Assembly: GCA_947176675.1 (NCBI GenBank)
Contig: CAMWRN010000012.1
Location: 1 to 19,995, forward strand
Source: an uncultured Clostridia bacterium
GTDB taxonomy: Bacteria; Bacillota; Clostridia; Oscillospirales; Ruminococcaceae
Direction: 5' to 3'
Length of the DNA: 19,995 nucleotides
Shown here: positions 5,949 to 13,729 of the stretch, in pieces
Layout of the letters: the number at the start of each line of letters is the position of its first letter
How positions within the stretch are numbered: the stretch's first letter is position 1
Made by a program: the position numbers and the translations under genes
The notes under the pieces: model-generated
The model's database searches: none
What the model saw: only the letters and a program-made list of their open reading frames with translations
Told to the model about the DNA's origin: nothing

Positions 5949-8363
5949 TTACGCTCTGAGCTCCGCGCCCAGATTTGCAAGCTCTTTAAGAACACGCTTT
6001 ACCGCAGCGTCAGCCTGCTCGTCGGTAAGAGTTCCCTCATGAGAACGCATTGAGATGGCATATGCCACGGACTTCTTGCCCTCTGCGATCTGTTTACCCT
6101 GATATACGTCAAACAAGGTAACGCTTTCAAGGATATTTCCCACTGATTTTCTGATAGCCTTTTCAAGCTCGCCGGCAGGAAGATTCTCATCACATACGAT
6201 TGCAAGGTCGCGTGTTGTAGCGGGGAACTTCGGCAGCGGCTTGTAGGTCTTTACCTCGTTTGCCATATCAAGAAGCTCGGTAACGTTTATCTTTGCGGCA
6301 TAAGCTTTTACACCTATCCCATAGTTTTCCATAGTCTCGGGGTGAAGCTCTCCCAGTATTCCTATCGCCTTGCCGTCTTTTGTGATGACCGCGCATCTGC
6401 CGGGGTGGAAAGCGTCCGCTTCGGCAAACACGCCCGAATCGGTGCAGGCAGTGTACTCGAAATCCTCAACGCCGATATTTTTCAGCATAGAGTCAACTAT
6501 GCCCTTTACGCTGTAGAAATCCGCGTCTCCGCCGTACATTCCCACACTCAGGCGTACAGGCTCGTCGGGGAGCTCTCCGCCGTTCGGAATGTACTCGCTG
6601 CCCAGCTCAAACAAGCACACAGCTGCATTGCGGTTGTTGTAGTTTCTTGCCATCACCTCGCACATGGAGGGCAGCAGGGTAGTCCTCATAACAGAGGTAT
6701 CCTCGCCCAGCGGATTTGTGATGACCACAGGCTTGCGGAGAAGACTGCTTTCGGGCAGTCGTATCTTATCGAAATATTTGGGACTGATGAAAGAATAGGT
6801 TGTGATCTCATACGCGCCCAGAGCGGTCATTGCGTTTGCGATCTTCCGCTCAAACTTCTGCTTTTCGGTAAGCCTTGCATCGGCCACACCGCGGATAATG
6901 GTTTTGGGGATATTGTTGTAGCCGTAAATTCTTGCGACCTCTTCGGCAATATCACACTTGCGCTCAATGTCTATCCTTACCGAGGGAGCATATGCCATGC
7001 CGTTCTCTACCTTGAAATCAAGCCTTTCGAGACAGCCTTTCATAACGTCCTCCGGAATATCCGTACCGAGGAAATTGTTTATCCATTCCGGATCGAACTC
7101 CACGCCCTTGGGGGTTTTGTCGGAATAGTCAGCGTCAATAATTGTATTTACCACCTCGCCGCAGCCCAGCATTTCAACAAGCTCAAAGGCTCTCATAAGT
7201 GCGGGATAAGCGTTCTGAGGGTCGAGACCCTTTTCAAAGCGTGCGGAAGCGTCCGTTCTCATTCCGAGAGCCTTAGCCGTTGTGCGGACAGAAGCTCCGT
7301 CGAAGCAAGCCGCTTCAAAAACAACGTCTACCGTGTCGTCCATGATGCCGCTGTATTCGCCTCCCATTACGCCTGCAACCGCAACAGGCTTGTTAGCGTC
7401 GGCAATAACGAGCATTTTTTCGGTAAGGGTACGCTCAACGCCGTCCAAAGTGGTGATTTTTTCACCGTCCTTAGCGTTGCGAATATTTATCTCCGCGCCG
7501 TCAATGTAGCGAATGTCAAACGCGTGCATGGGGTGACCGTATTCAAGCATAACGTAGTTTGTGATATCGACAAAATTGTTTATGGGACGAACGCCGCTTG
7601 CGCGGAGTCTTTCCCTCATCCAGCGGGGGGACATTCCTATTTTTACGTTCTTTACCACACCTGCGATATAGCGGGGACAAAGCTCCTTGTTATGGATAGT
7701 GACCTTCAGCATGGAGTTGATATCCCCGTCAATACCCTTGTAGGTGGGTTCCTTGACGGTATAGGGACGGTCGAACGTTGCATGTGTCTCCCGCGCAAGA
7801 CCGATCACCGACATACAGTCGGGACGGTTAGAGGTGATCTCGAACTCCACGGAGGTATCGTCAAAGCTGATAGCCTCGCGGATATCCTGACCCAACTCAA
7901 AGGGAACACAGCCGTCCTCCTGCTGCATAATGAAAATTCCGTCCGCAATGGCGTAGGGAAAATCGTGAGTAGTCAGTCCCAGCTCACCCAGAGAGCAAAG
8001 CATACCGTTGGACTCAACTCCGCGGAGCTTTCCCTTTTTGATCTTCACGCCGCCGGGCAGGGTTGAACCGTCCATAGCCACGGGAACAAAGTCCCCCTCG
8101 TGAACGTTTGACGCACCCGTTACTATCTGCAAAACGTCGGGGCTTGCGTGTCCCACGTCAACCTTGCAGACCACAAGGTGGTCGGAATTTTCGTGGGGAA
8201 CTACGGAAAGAATTTTTCCCACAACGACTTTGCTTATTTCCTCTCCCTCGGTCTCCCAGCGCTCAACCTTTGAGCCGCTGATGGTGAGTCCCGAGCAGAA
8301 TTCCTTTATCGGCATATCGGAAACGTCGATGTAGTCTCCGAGCCATCTCATTGAAAGATCCAT
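5949..8363 (-). CDS. pheT: Phenylalanine-tRNA ligase beta subunit
   Basis: This 804-residue protein is the large subunit of the cytoplasmic alpha2-beta2 enzyme that charges tRNA-Phe; it binds tRNA and edits mischarged Tyr-tRNA. From the N-terminus come the EMAP/Trbp111-like tRNA-binding domain (about 40-150, with VVPHENSDHLVVCKVDVG), the B3/B4 editing region (about 210-385, with HPMHAFD) and the B5 domain (about 400-470). The catalytic-like core follows (PLGEDTSVMRTTLLPS near 530). A C-terminal anticodon-binding FDX-ACB fold starts at about 710 (KFPATTRDLAIV). Length is normal. The start follows AGGAGGT at good spacing. It is translated 19 bases after an unusual gene that separates it from pheS, and shares the pheS T-box promoter. 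Confidence 0.97.
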   Translation of the reverse strand: MDLSMRWLGDYIDVSDMPIKEFCSGLTISGSKVERWETEGEEISKVVVGKILSVVPHENSDHLVVCKVDVGHASPDVLQIVTGASNVHEGDFVPVAMDGSTLPGGVKIKKGKLRGVESNGMLCSLGELGLTTHDFPYAIADGIFIMQQEDGCVPFELGQDIREAISFDDTSVEFEITSNRPDCMSVIGLARETHATFDRPYTVKEPTYKGIDGDINSMLKVTIHNKELCPRYIAGVVKNVKIGMSPRWMRERLRASGVRPINNFVDITNYVMLEYGHPMHAFDIRYIDGAEINIRNAKDGEKITTLDGVERTLTEKMLVIADANKPVAVAGVMGGEYSGIMDDTVDVVFEAACFDGASVRTTAKALGMRTDASARFEKGLDPQNAYPALMRAFELVEMLGCGEVVNTIIDADYSDKTPKGVEFDPEWINNFLGTDIPEDVMKGCLERLDFKVENGMAYAPSVRIDIERKCDIAEEVARIYGYNNIPKTIIRGVADARLTEKQKFERKIANAMTALGAYEITTYSFISPKYFDKIRLPESSLLRKPVVITNPLGEDTSVMRTTLLPSMCEVMARNYNNRNAAVCLFELGSEYIPNGGELPDEPVRLSVGMYGGDADFYSVKGIVDSMLKNIGVEDFEYTACTDSGVFAEADAFHPGRCAVITKDGKAIGILGELHPETMENYGIGVKAYAAKINVTELLDMANEVKTYKPLPKFPATTRDLAIVCDENLPAGELEKAIRKSVGNILESVTLFDVYQGKQIAEGKKSVAYAISMRSHEGTLTDEQADAAVKRVLKELANLGAELRA

Positions 8364-8382
8364 TTACTGTACCTCCTGAAAA

Positions 8383-9549
8383 TTATTTTCTTTTATTTTT
8401 TAAGTCGTTTAAAAAGCTTTCATGGTATGTCATGTATTCAAACCATTTCCTTATCAGCACTCTGACAGTCTTTTTGCTTTTAAGACTGATCTCCAGCAGC
8501 GCAAGATTGGAAATATAGCATGACACCGTCATATCCGCAATATCGCCGTAATCGACGGAAACGTTCTCCAAAAAGAACCACAGACAATCATCAAGCATAA
8601 AGAACGTCCCAAACAGCGCGCGACCCTGCTCTATCGTTTCAAGGTCGGTTATGGAGAATTTCTCCGTCCGATGCAGCATTTTCTCCCGCTTTGCCCCGGC
8701 ACGCAGTATCAGCACGATAACAGCAGCAGCATCTACAGCGGCGGATACCGCCATAAACGAAGCGTACCTCGTTTCTCCAAGTTCAAATTCAAGGGAGGCT
8801 GTAAGCCACCAATATGCAAGCATAATGATAATGTCCGCAAAAATTATTTTTGCAATATCCAGCCGAAACGCTTTTCCGCACAGCCTTGATACAGCTTCTC
8901 CGCGGCTGCAGTTCGCAGTGATCTTCAAAACGGCGTTTTTGTCGGCTAAATCCTTGTAGTCGATATCCCTTCGGGCGGCGTACGACATTGTTTCAAGCGC
9001 CTGTAAAAAACTTGCGCCGTAATCACGGAAGCCGCTGCTGTCTCTTATATTTACGCTGTACTTCGTTCCGTTCACGCATCTGATATTCATTATCGCTCCT
9101 GTGGTGACACGAAAAAAACGAAACAGCTTTATTCTCGGAAATTCCGCCTGCGCGTCCGCAATCTCCGAATACGGGATAAGGAGCATATCGTCGGGGAAAT
9201 AAATATACTCGTCAAACAGAAACAGGGTATTGAATTCGGGAGCCATGACATCATATTTTTTATCCATGGCGGAAAGCTTTTCACCGTCCATGCCGCAGAA
9301 CTGTCTCATGATCTTTTCTTTCCTTTTTAAGGGACGCCGCATTTCTTTGTAAAATATCAGCGCCGTCAGCGCAGCAAATATGATGTGAGACACCCAAATG
9401 ATACCGTTCATCTTAAAAAAGATGTACACGGGCAGCATGGGAAAAGAAAACAAAAATGCAATAAAAGCAGTCGAGCCGACAGACTTGAAAATATACAGAC
9501 GAACAGCCCGTCCAACGTCGGCGCAAAATCGGCTCTCGTTAAATTCCAT
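8383..9549 (-). CDS. Tandem-duplicated membrane protein between pheS and pheT
   Basis: This 388-residue protein of unknown function lies inside the pheS-pheT operon. It appears to be two copies of one unit. Each has an amphipathic start (CADVGRAVRLYIF near 9; RLCGKAFRLDIAKI near 222), two membrane helices (about 26-46 and 50-67; 232-252 and 264-284) and a basic linker. A beta-rich domain follows, with FNTLFLFDEYIYF/PYSEIADA (106-133) matching FGTFFMLDDCLWFF/DYGDIADM (313-340). The beta-rich parts resemble YcxB/bacterial PH-like domains that follow paired helices; that assignment is by pattern only. AAAGGAGG (9563-9570) precedes the ATG at 9549 by 12 bases. A TTG at 9576 is an alternative start but has no good ribosome site. 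Codons look like those of its neighbours, so I see no sign of recent transfer. Confidence 0.85.
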   Translation of the reverse strand: MEFNESRFCADVGRAVRLYIFKSVGSTAFIAFLFSFPMLPVYIFFKMNGIIWVSHIIFAALTALIFYKEMRRPLKRKEKIMRQFCGMDGEKLSAMDKKYDVMAPEFNTLFLFDEYIYFPDDMLLIPYSEIADAQAEFPRIKLFRFFRVTTGAIMNIRCVNGTKYSVNIRDSSGFRDYGASFLQALETMSYAARRDIDYKDLADKNAVLKITANCSRGEAVSRLCGKAFRLDIAKIIFADIIIMLAYWWLTASLEFELGETRYASFMAVSAAVDAAAVIVLILRAGAKREKMLHRTEKFSITDLETIEQGRALFGTFFMLDDCLWFFLENVSVDYGDIADMTVSCYISNLALLEISLKSKKTVRVLIRKWFEYMTYHESFLNDLKNKRK

Positions 9550-9590
9550 ATCCGCCCGCAGCCTCCTTTTTAGCAATAATGATTTATCCG

Positions 9591-10613
9591 TTAAAACTGT
9601 CCCAAAAACCTCATATCATTCTCATACAAAAGCCGCATATCGCTTATCTGATATCTTCCCATAGTGATACGCTCCAGACCGATACCGAACGCAAATCCGC
9701 TGTAGACCTCGGGGTCTATGCCGCACATTTCCAGAACGTGTGGGTGTACCATGCCCGCGCCCAGAATTTCTATCCAGCCCTCGTTCTTGCACATGGGACA
9801 GCCCTCGCCGTGACAGTTGAAGCACATCATATCGACCTCCGCGGAGGGTTCCGTAAACGGGAAATGGTGTGGACGCAGACGTATTTTGCAGTCCTCGCCG
9901 TAGATACGCTTCATCATAAGCTCCAGCGTTCCGTTAAGGTCAGCCATGGTAATGCTCTTGTCCACCACAAGACCCTCGACCTGATGGAACAGGGGGGAAT
10001 GGGTAGCGTCCACTGCGTCGGAGCGGTAAACTCTTCCCGGGGAGATAACGCGTATAGGCGGCTTTTTCTTTTCCATTACCCGCGCCTGCACCGAGGACGT
10101 CTGAGTGCGCAGCAGAACGTTGTCGGTGATGTAGAATGTGTCCTGGGTATCTCTTGCGGGGTGGTCGGGAGGAATGTTCAGCGCCTCGAAATTATAGTAA
10201 TCGTATTCCACCTCGGGACCCTCCACTACCTCGAAGCCCATGCCAAGAAAAATTTCCTTGACCTCGTTCAGGGTAACAGTAAGGGGGTGAAGCTTTCCCA
10301 CCGTGCGGGACTTTGCGGGCAGGGTAACGTCCAAAGTTTCCTCCTTAAGCTTTTTCGCGGCAAGCTCGGATTTAAGCTCCGCCGCTCTTGCGGAAAGCTT
10401 TTCCTCGATAGTCTGTCTTACGCTGTTCGCAAGCTGACCCACAACGGGACGCTCCTCTGCAGAAAGTCCTCCCATCTGCTTCAGGATAGCGGTAAGCTCT
10501 CCCTTTTTGCCCAGATACTTAACGCGCAGAGCTTCCAGCGCGTCCGCCGCGCCGCACTTTTCAAGCTCCGACTCGGCAAGCTCTTTGATCTTTTCAAGCT
10601 GTTCCTTCATCAT
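9591..10613 (-). CDS. pheS: Phenylalanine-tRNA ligase alpha subunit
   Basis: This 340-residue protein carries the class II aminoacylation site that joins phenylalanine to tRNA-Phe, acting with PheT. An N-terminal coiled-coil arm (about 1-90, Glu/Lys/Ala-rich) that contacts tRNA is followed by the class II core. Motif 2 is RVISPGRVYRSDAVDATHSP. The active-site region includes FHQVEGLVVD and FPFTEPSAEVDM. Motif 3 is GFAFGIGLERITM. Four cysteines (CFNCHGEGCPMC) sit just after the EPSAEVDM strand, as in many bacterial PheS. The ATG at 10613 is chosen over a frame extending into the leader because AAAGGAAC lies just upstream and the longer frame crosses the T-box terminator. It is the first gene of the T-box-regulated operon. 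Confidence 0.97.
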   Translation of the reverse strand: MMKEQLEKIKELAESELEKCGAADALEALRVKYLGKKGELTAILKQMGGLSAEERPVVGQLANSVRQTIEEKLSARAAELKSELAAKKLKEETLDVTLPAKSRTVGKLHPLTVTLNEVKEIFLGMGFEVVEGPEVEYDYYNFEALNIPPDHPARDTQDTFYITDNVLLRTQTSSVQARVMEKKKPPIRVISPGRVYRSDAVDATHSPLFHQVEGLVVDKSITMADLNGTLELMMKRIYGEDCKIRLRPHHFPFTEPSAEVDMMCFNCHGEGCPMCKNEGWIEILGAGMVHPHVLEMCGIDPEVYSGFAFGIGLERITMGRYQISDMRLLYENDMRFLGQF

Positions 10614-10649
10614 TTGAATCGTTCCTTTCTTTATCCCGAAATAAAATAC

Positions 10650-10679
10650 AAAAAGCCTTGTCCCCATACGGGACAAGGC
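10650..10679 (-). terminator. T-box regulatory terminator ahead of pheS
   Basis: On the minus strand GCCTTGTCCC and GGGACAAGGC form a perfect 10-bp stem with a short loop at 10655-10679, followed by TTTTTG. Its 5' strand (CCTTG.CCC) is the same sequence that would pair with GGG and CAAGG in the antiterminator at 10680-10707, so the two folds are exclusive. Confidence 0.9.
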
Positions 10680-10972
10680 ATAACCTTGCTTATAAACCAC
10701 CCTTTCAAAGGACAATCATCCTCGCTGCCTTAACGCGGCATACGTTCCCGCCTAATCATTCCAAAGCTCAAAGCCGTAAATTTTCAGCGTGACCACTCGC
10801 GGGTGAATTTCGTTCCGTCGGAACATAAAAGGCTTCCAGCAAACACCTTTCTCTCTGGTATGTTCTTATTCGGCGGGACTACTGTGTCCGGTCGTCGTGT
10901 TTTATTGTTCGGGAAATTTTTTCGGCCCCGCGCGGCAAAAATGCAGAAGACCTTTGTCCGCAAGGCTCAACA
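10655..10972 (-). promoter_or_regulatory. Phenylalanine T-box riboswitch controlling pheS-pheT
   Basis: The roughly 320-base leader has T-box landmarks in order. AGAGAG (10851-10856) and GTTTGCTGGAAGCC (10831-10844) form the distal part of Stem I. A TTC triplet (10805-10807, in AAATTCACC) is placed as a Phe specifier. A core AGGGTGGT (10696-10703) lies ahead of the terminator. UGGU would pair with the ACCA end of uncharged tRNA-Phe. Uncharged tRNA should favour the antiterminator (GGG/CCC and CAAGG/CCTTG) and so expression. The downstream half of the T-box core departs from the usual ACCGCG, reading TTATAAGC. About 75 bases precede Stem I. Confidence 0.88.
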
Positions 10973-10978
10973 TTTATT

Positions 10979-11007
10979 ATTATATACAATAACGTCACAA
11001 ATTGCAA
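10979..11007 (-). promoter_or_regulatory. Promoter of the T-box/pheS-pheT operon
   Basis: Minus strand TTGCAA (11002-11007), 17-bp spacer, TATAAT (10979-10984). The expected start near 10972 gives a leader of about 360 bases. Confidence 0.8.
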
Positions 11008-11018
11008 GTAAATTTTTC

Positions 11019-11047
11019 TTGAAACTCATAAAAAAATGTGTTATAAT
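11019..11047 (+). promoter_or_regulatory. Promoter of the rightward gene block
   Basis: TTGAAA (11019-11024), 17-bp spacer, TATAAT (11042-11047), about 39 bases ahead of the ATG at 11086. It stands back to back with the pheS promoter; the two -35 boxes are 11 bases apart. Confidence 0.8.
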
Positions 11048-11085
11048 ATACATTGTACAAAAAAATTACTTTATCGGAGGTAAAA

Positions 11086-11616
11086 ATGGACGTTTTTGTT
11101 GAACAGATCGTTAAAAAAGCAACAAGCGGAAAGGATACGGCTCTCAAGCTGATGATAGGCATAGGGATAGGCGTTCTGTCGGCGGTGTGCGTTTTTGTGT
11201 TCCTTTTTATTATTCCCTTTCCCGGTCTGGGACTTCTCCTTGTGGGGGGAATTTTCTACGGCGGCTACTACCTGCTGACCAACTTGGACTGCGAGTATGA
11301 ATACATCGTTACCAACGGAGAGATAGACGTGGACAAGATCATCGCCAAGAGAAAACGGGTAAGACTCGTTACCGCAAAGGCTTCGCTGTTTGAAGCTTTC
11401 GGCGAATACAACGAAAATTCTCCCGTCGCCGACGACGGTGTTACCATAGTAAACGCAGCGGGAGAATCGGACTCCGAGGACGCGAAAAATTACTATGCCG
11501 ATTTCAAGCACGCAAGCGCGGGAAACGTAAGGCTTATTTTTACCCCCGAAGATCGGGTAGTGGACGCGATAGTCCCCTTTATGCCGGCGCCTCTGAGAAT
11601 AAATTTCAAAAAATAA
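11086..11616 (+). CDS. Small membrane protein of unknown function
   Basis: This 176-residue protein starts MDVFVEQIVKK and has two adjacent membrane helices (about residues 20-65) rich in Gly, Ile and Val. A mostly beta-type soluble domain (about 66-176) follows, with acidic patches such as GESDSEDAKNYY. The layout, two helices then a beta domain with RLIFTPEDR near the end, suggests a membrane-anchored PH-like or DUF6106-type protein; I am not sure of the family. GGAGGT at 11076-11081 sets the start; an upstream in-frame ATG at 11053 overlaps the promoter region. It is the first gene after the promoter at 11019-11047, and the AcpS-like and hydrate-repair genes may share its transcript because no terminator separates them. 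Confidence 0.82.
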   Translation: MDVFVEQIVKKATSGKDTALKLMIGIGIGVLSAVCVFVFLFIIPFPGLGLLLVGGIFYGGYYLLTNLDCEYEYIVTNGEIDVDKIIAKRKRVRLVTAKASLFEAFGEYNENSPVADDGVTIVNAAGESDSEDAKNYYADFKHASAGNVRLIFTPEDRVVDAIVPFMPAPLRINFKK

Positions 11617-11687
11617 ACGATTGCGGAAATTGCTAACTGCACCTCAAATTCACCCTAATTCTGATATTGTGAAAGGATGTTTCTAAG

Positions 11688-12047
11688 ATGATAACAAGTT
11701 CCTATATTATCGAAGTTCCGAGAATAAAAAAAATGCTCCAGAGACCCAAGTTCCTTGCAAAGCTTTACTCTCCGCAGGAAATGAAGTTTCTTATGGAAAA
11801 GCATTTCCCCGTATTCAATATCGCGGAAATGTTCTGCGCAAAATGTGCTTTTATGAAAGCTATGGGAATCAGCGCCAAGGGAATAAAGATGACGGAAATT
11901 TCCGTTCTCACCGATTACAGCGGCGCATACTATATAAGTCTGGCGGGAAAAGCCAAAAAAGCGTTTGCAATAAAAAAAGCAAGAATCAGCATAAGCTGCT
12001 CCCACACAAGAAGCATTGCAACATCTATAGTTATTTTCTACGATTGA
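11688..12047 (+). CDS. AcpS-like protein lacking metal-ligand residues
   Basis: This 119-residue protein has the length and pattern of holo-[acyl-carrier-protein] synthase, which transfers 4'-phosphopantetheine from CoA to ACP. Recognisable parts are YIIEVPRI near the start, a central MFCAKCAFMKAMGI (48-61), YYISLAGKA (81-89) and ISCSHTR (102-108). In the usual AcpS the first motif is GIDIVEI-like with a metal-binding Asp, and the central one is AAKEAF with a metal-binding Glu. Here those positions hold Tyr6 and Cys53. His106 is kept. It sits 45 bases before the hydrate-repair gene, and acpS next to nnr is a common Firmicutes pair, which supports the family call. Whether it is active is doubtful. 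AAAGGATG precedes the ATG. Confidence 0.75.
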   Translation: MITSSYIIEVPRIKKMLQRPKFLAKLYSPQEMKFLMEKHFPVFNIAEMFCAKCAFMKAMGISAKGIKMTEISVLTDYSGAYYISLAGKAKKAFAIKKARISISCSHTRSIATSIVIFYD

Positions 12048-12092
12048 TGCAGCCGATATGCGAAGAGCAGCACTATAGGAGGTCTGACTGAA

Positions 12093-13634
12093 ATGTTTTA
12101 TCCTACGCCGAAACAAATGAAAACCATTGAAGCAAATTCGGAAAAGAACGGTCTGTCGTGCCGCGAGCTTATGGAAAGGGCGGGAGACGCTCTTGCTATG
12201 CAGATATGCAGCATAGGTCTTGAGTTGAGCCTGTCGTCCGGTACGGTATTTATATGCGGAAGCGGCAACAACGGCGGCGATGGCTTTGTCGCCGCTCGTC
12301 TGGTTGCGGAAATAGGCTTTCCCGTGACCATCGCCCTTGTCTGCGGCGATCCGTCCACTGAGTTGGCTATGACGGAGTACTGCGAGCTCAGCAACCTTAA
12401 GAACGTTGAGGTGCTGAACATTGAGGACAACGCCGAAAAGCTGAAAAGAATCATGTCCGAAGCGGCAGTAATTGTGGACGCAGTTTTCGGCACAGGCTTC
12501 CACGGTTTCCTGCCAAAACAGGTCAGGGAATGCTTTGCAATGGCTAAACAAAGCTCCGCCGTCAAGATTGCAGTGGACGTTCCCTCGGGCGGCGACTGTC
12601 TGAACGGAACAGTCGCGGACGGTACATTTAAAGCAAACTTTACCATTGCACTCGGCTACAAAAAAATAGGTATGCTTATGCAGCCTCTCTCCGATCACTG
12701 CGGCGAGCTTGTTTCTGCGGATATAGGATTTACCGAAAGCTGTCTTGACGGTATAGACTACCTGCCCGAACTTTTCAATGAAAAAGCTGCGGCAGCTCTT
12801 ATTCCTCAGCGCAAAAAAAATTCGTACAAGGGAGACTACGGAAAGCTGCTCAATATTTCGGGCTGCGCGGAGATGAGCGGAGCGGCGTTCCTGTCAACAA
12901 AGGCGGCTCTGCGTTCGGGCGTGGGACTTGTGACCCTTGCTTCCGTGGAAAAAGTCATCGACCGCTTGGGCGCGATAATCCCCGAAGCCACATACCTGCC
13001 TCTCGACGCCGACAGCAGCGGCGCTGTGTCGGAAAAATCTACGGATAAGCTTCTCAAGAAATGCGAAAACAAGACTGCCGCTCTGATAGGCTGCGGACTT
13101 TCCGTTACGGACGGAACAAAAGCTCTGGTGAAAAAACTTATAAAAGAAGCGGCGTGTCCCATCATTCTTGACGCAGATGGCATAAATTGCATTGCGGACA
13201 ACATAGATATAATCAGGAACGCAAAAGAAGAGCTTATCGTCACGCCTCATGCGGGAGAACTTGCAAGGCTTTCGGGACTTTCCATTTCCGAAGCGGCTTC
13301 GGACAGACTTACCGCTGCGGTAAATCTTTCAAGGGAATACGGAGCAACGGTCGTTGCCAAGGGAGTCCCGAACTTTGTTGCGGGAGACGGCAAAGCCTAT
13401 ATCATTCCTGCGGGAAATTCCGGTCTCAGCCGCGGAGGAAGCGGAGACGTGCTTGCGGGCATTATTGCCGCTTTTAGAGCGCAGGGACTTTCTGCTGTTG
13501 ATTCCGCCGCGCTGGGAGTATTTATCCACGGAGCCGCCGCCGATATTGCCGCCGAGGAGCTTTCAGAAACAGGTATGCTGCCCTCCGACGTGATAGAGCG
13601 TCTGCCTTTTGTGTTCAAAAAACAGAACAGATAG
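12093..13634 (+). CDS. nnr: Bifunctional NAD(P)H-hydrate epimerase/ADP-dependent dehydratase
   Basis: This 513-residue cytoplasmic enzyme repairs NADH and NADPH damaged by hydration. The N-terminal YjeF-N epimerase half (about 1-220) interconverts the R and S hydrates; it shows GNNGGDG (58-64), DAVFGTG (129-135) and VDVPSG (161-166). The C-terminal ribokinase-like half (about 235-513) dehydrates the S form at the cost of ADP; it shows KGDYGKLLNISG (246-257), ALRSGVGLVTLA (272-283), TPHAGELARL (384-393) and GGSGDVLAG (448-456). Length is typical of the fused form. TAGGAGG lies 11 bases before the ATG. It follows the AcpS-like gene at 45 bases and is likely co-transcribed. Confidence 0.96.
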   Translation: MFYPTPKQMKTIEANSEKNGLSCRELMERAGDALAMQICSIGLELSLSSGTVFICGSGNNGGDGFVAARLVAEIGFPVTIALVCGDPSTELAMTEYCELSNLKNVEVLNIEDNAEKLKRIMSEAAVIVDAVFGTGFHGFLPKQVRECFAMAKQSSAVKIAVDVPSGGDCLNGTVADGTFKANFTIALGYKKIGMLMQPLSDHCGELVSADIGFTESCLDGIDYLPELFNEKAAAALIPQRKKNSYKGDYGKLLNISGCAEMSGAAFLSTKAALRSGVGLVTLASVEKVIDRLGAIIPEATYLPLDADSSGAVSEKSTDKLLKKCENKTAALIGCGLSVTDGTKALVKKLIKEAACPIILDADGINCIADNIDIIRNAKEELIVTPHAGELARLSGLSISEAASDRLTAAVNLSREYGATVVAKGVPNFVAGDGKAYIIPAGNSGLSRGGSGDVLAGIIAAFRAQGLSAVDSAALGVFIHGAAADIAAEELSETGMLPSDVIERLPFVFKKQNR

Positions 13635-13729
13635 GGCAAGCGCTGTACATAAACTTGCAAACTGCCGATTGCAGGTCATGCAGAATAAAAACGGTAATTT
13701 CCCTCTGTTCTTTGAATGGAGGGATTTTT

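Noticed and set aside
6342..8066. 574-codon plus-strand frame antisense to pheT
   Set aside because: It is a shadow of the pheT reading frame, rich in His/Val/Cys with no domain pattern or ribosome site.
9579..10733. 384-codon plus-strand frame antisense to pheS
   Set aside because: It runs opposite pheS and through the T-box terminator; a shadow of real coding sequence.
11655..12698. 347-codon minus-strand frame opposite the AcpS-like and nnr genes
   Set aside because: Composition (Cys/His/Phe-rich) and position show it is antisense to well-supported genes.
13655..13729. TTG start 25 codons upstream of the lipoprotein signal peptide
   Set aside because: No ribosome site precedes it, it would put a Cys/Arg-rich extension ahead of a standard signal peptide, and the GGAGGG site lies downstream of it.
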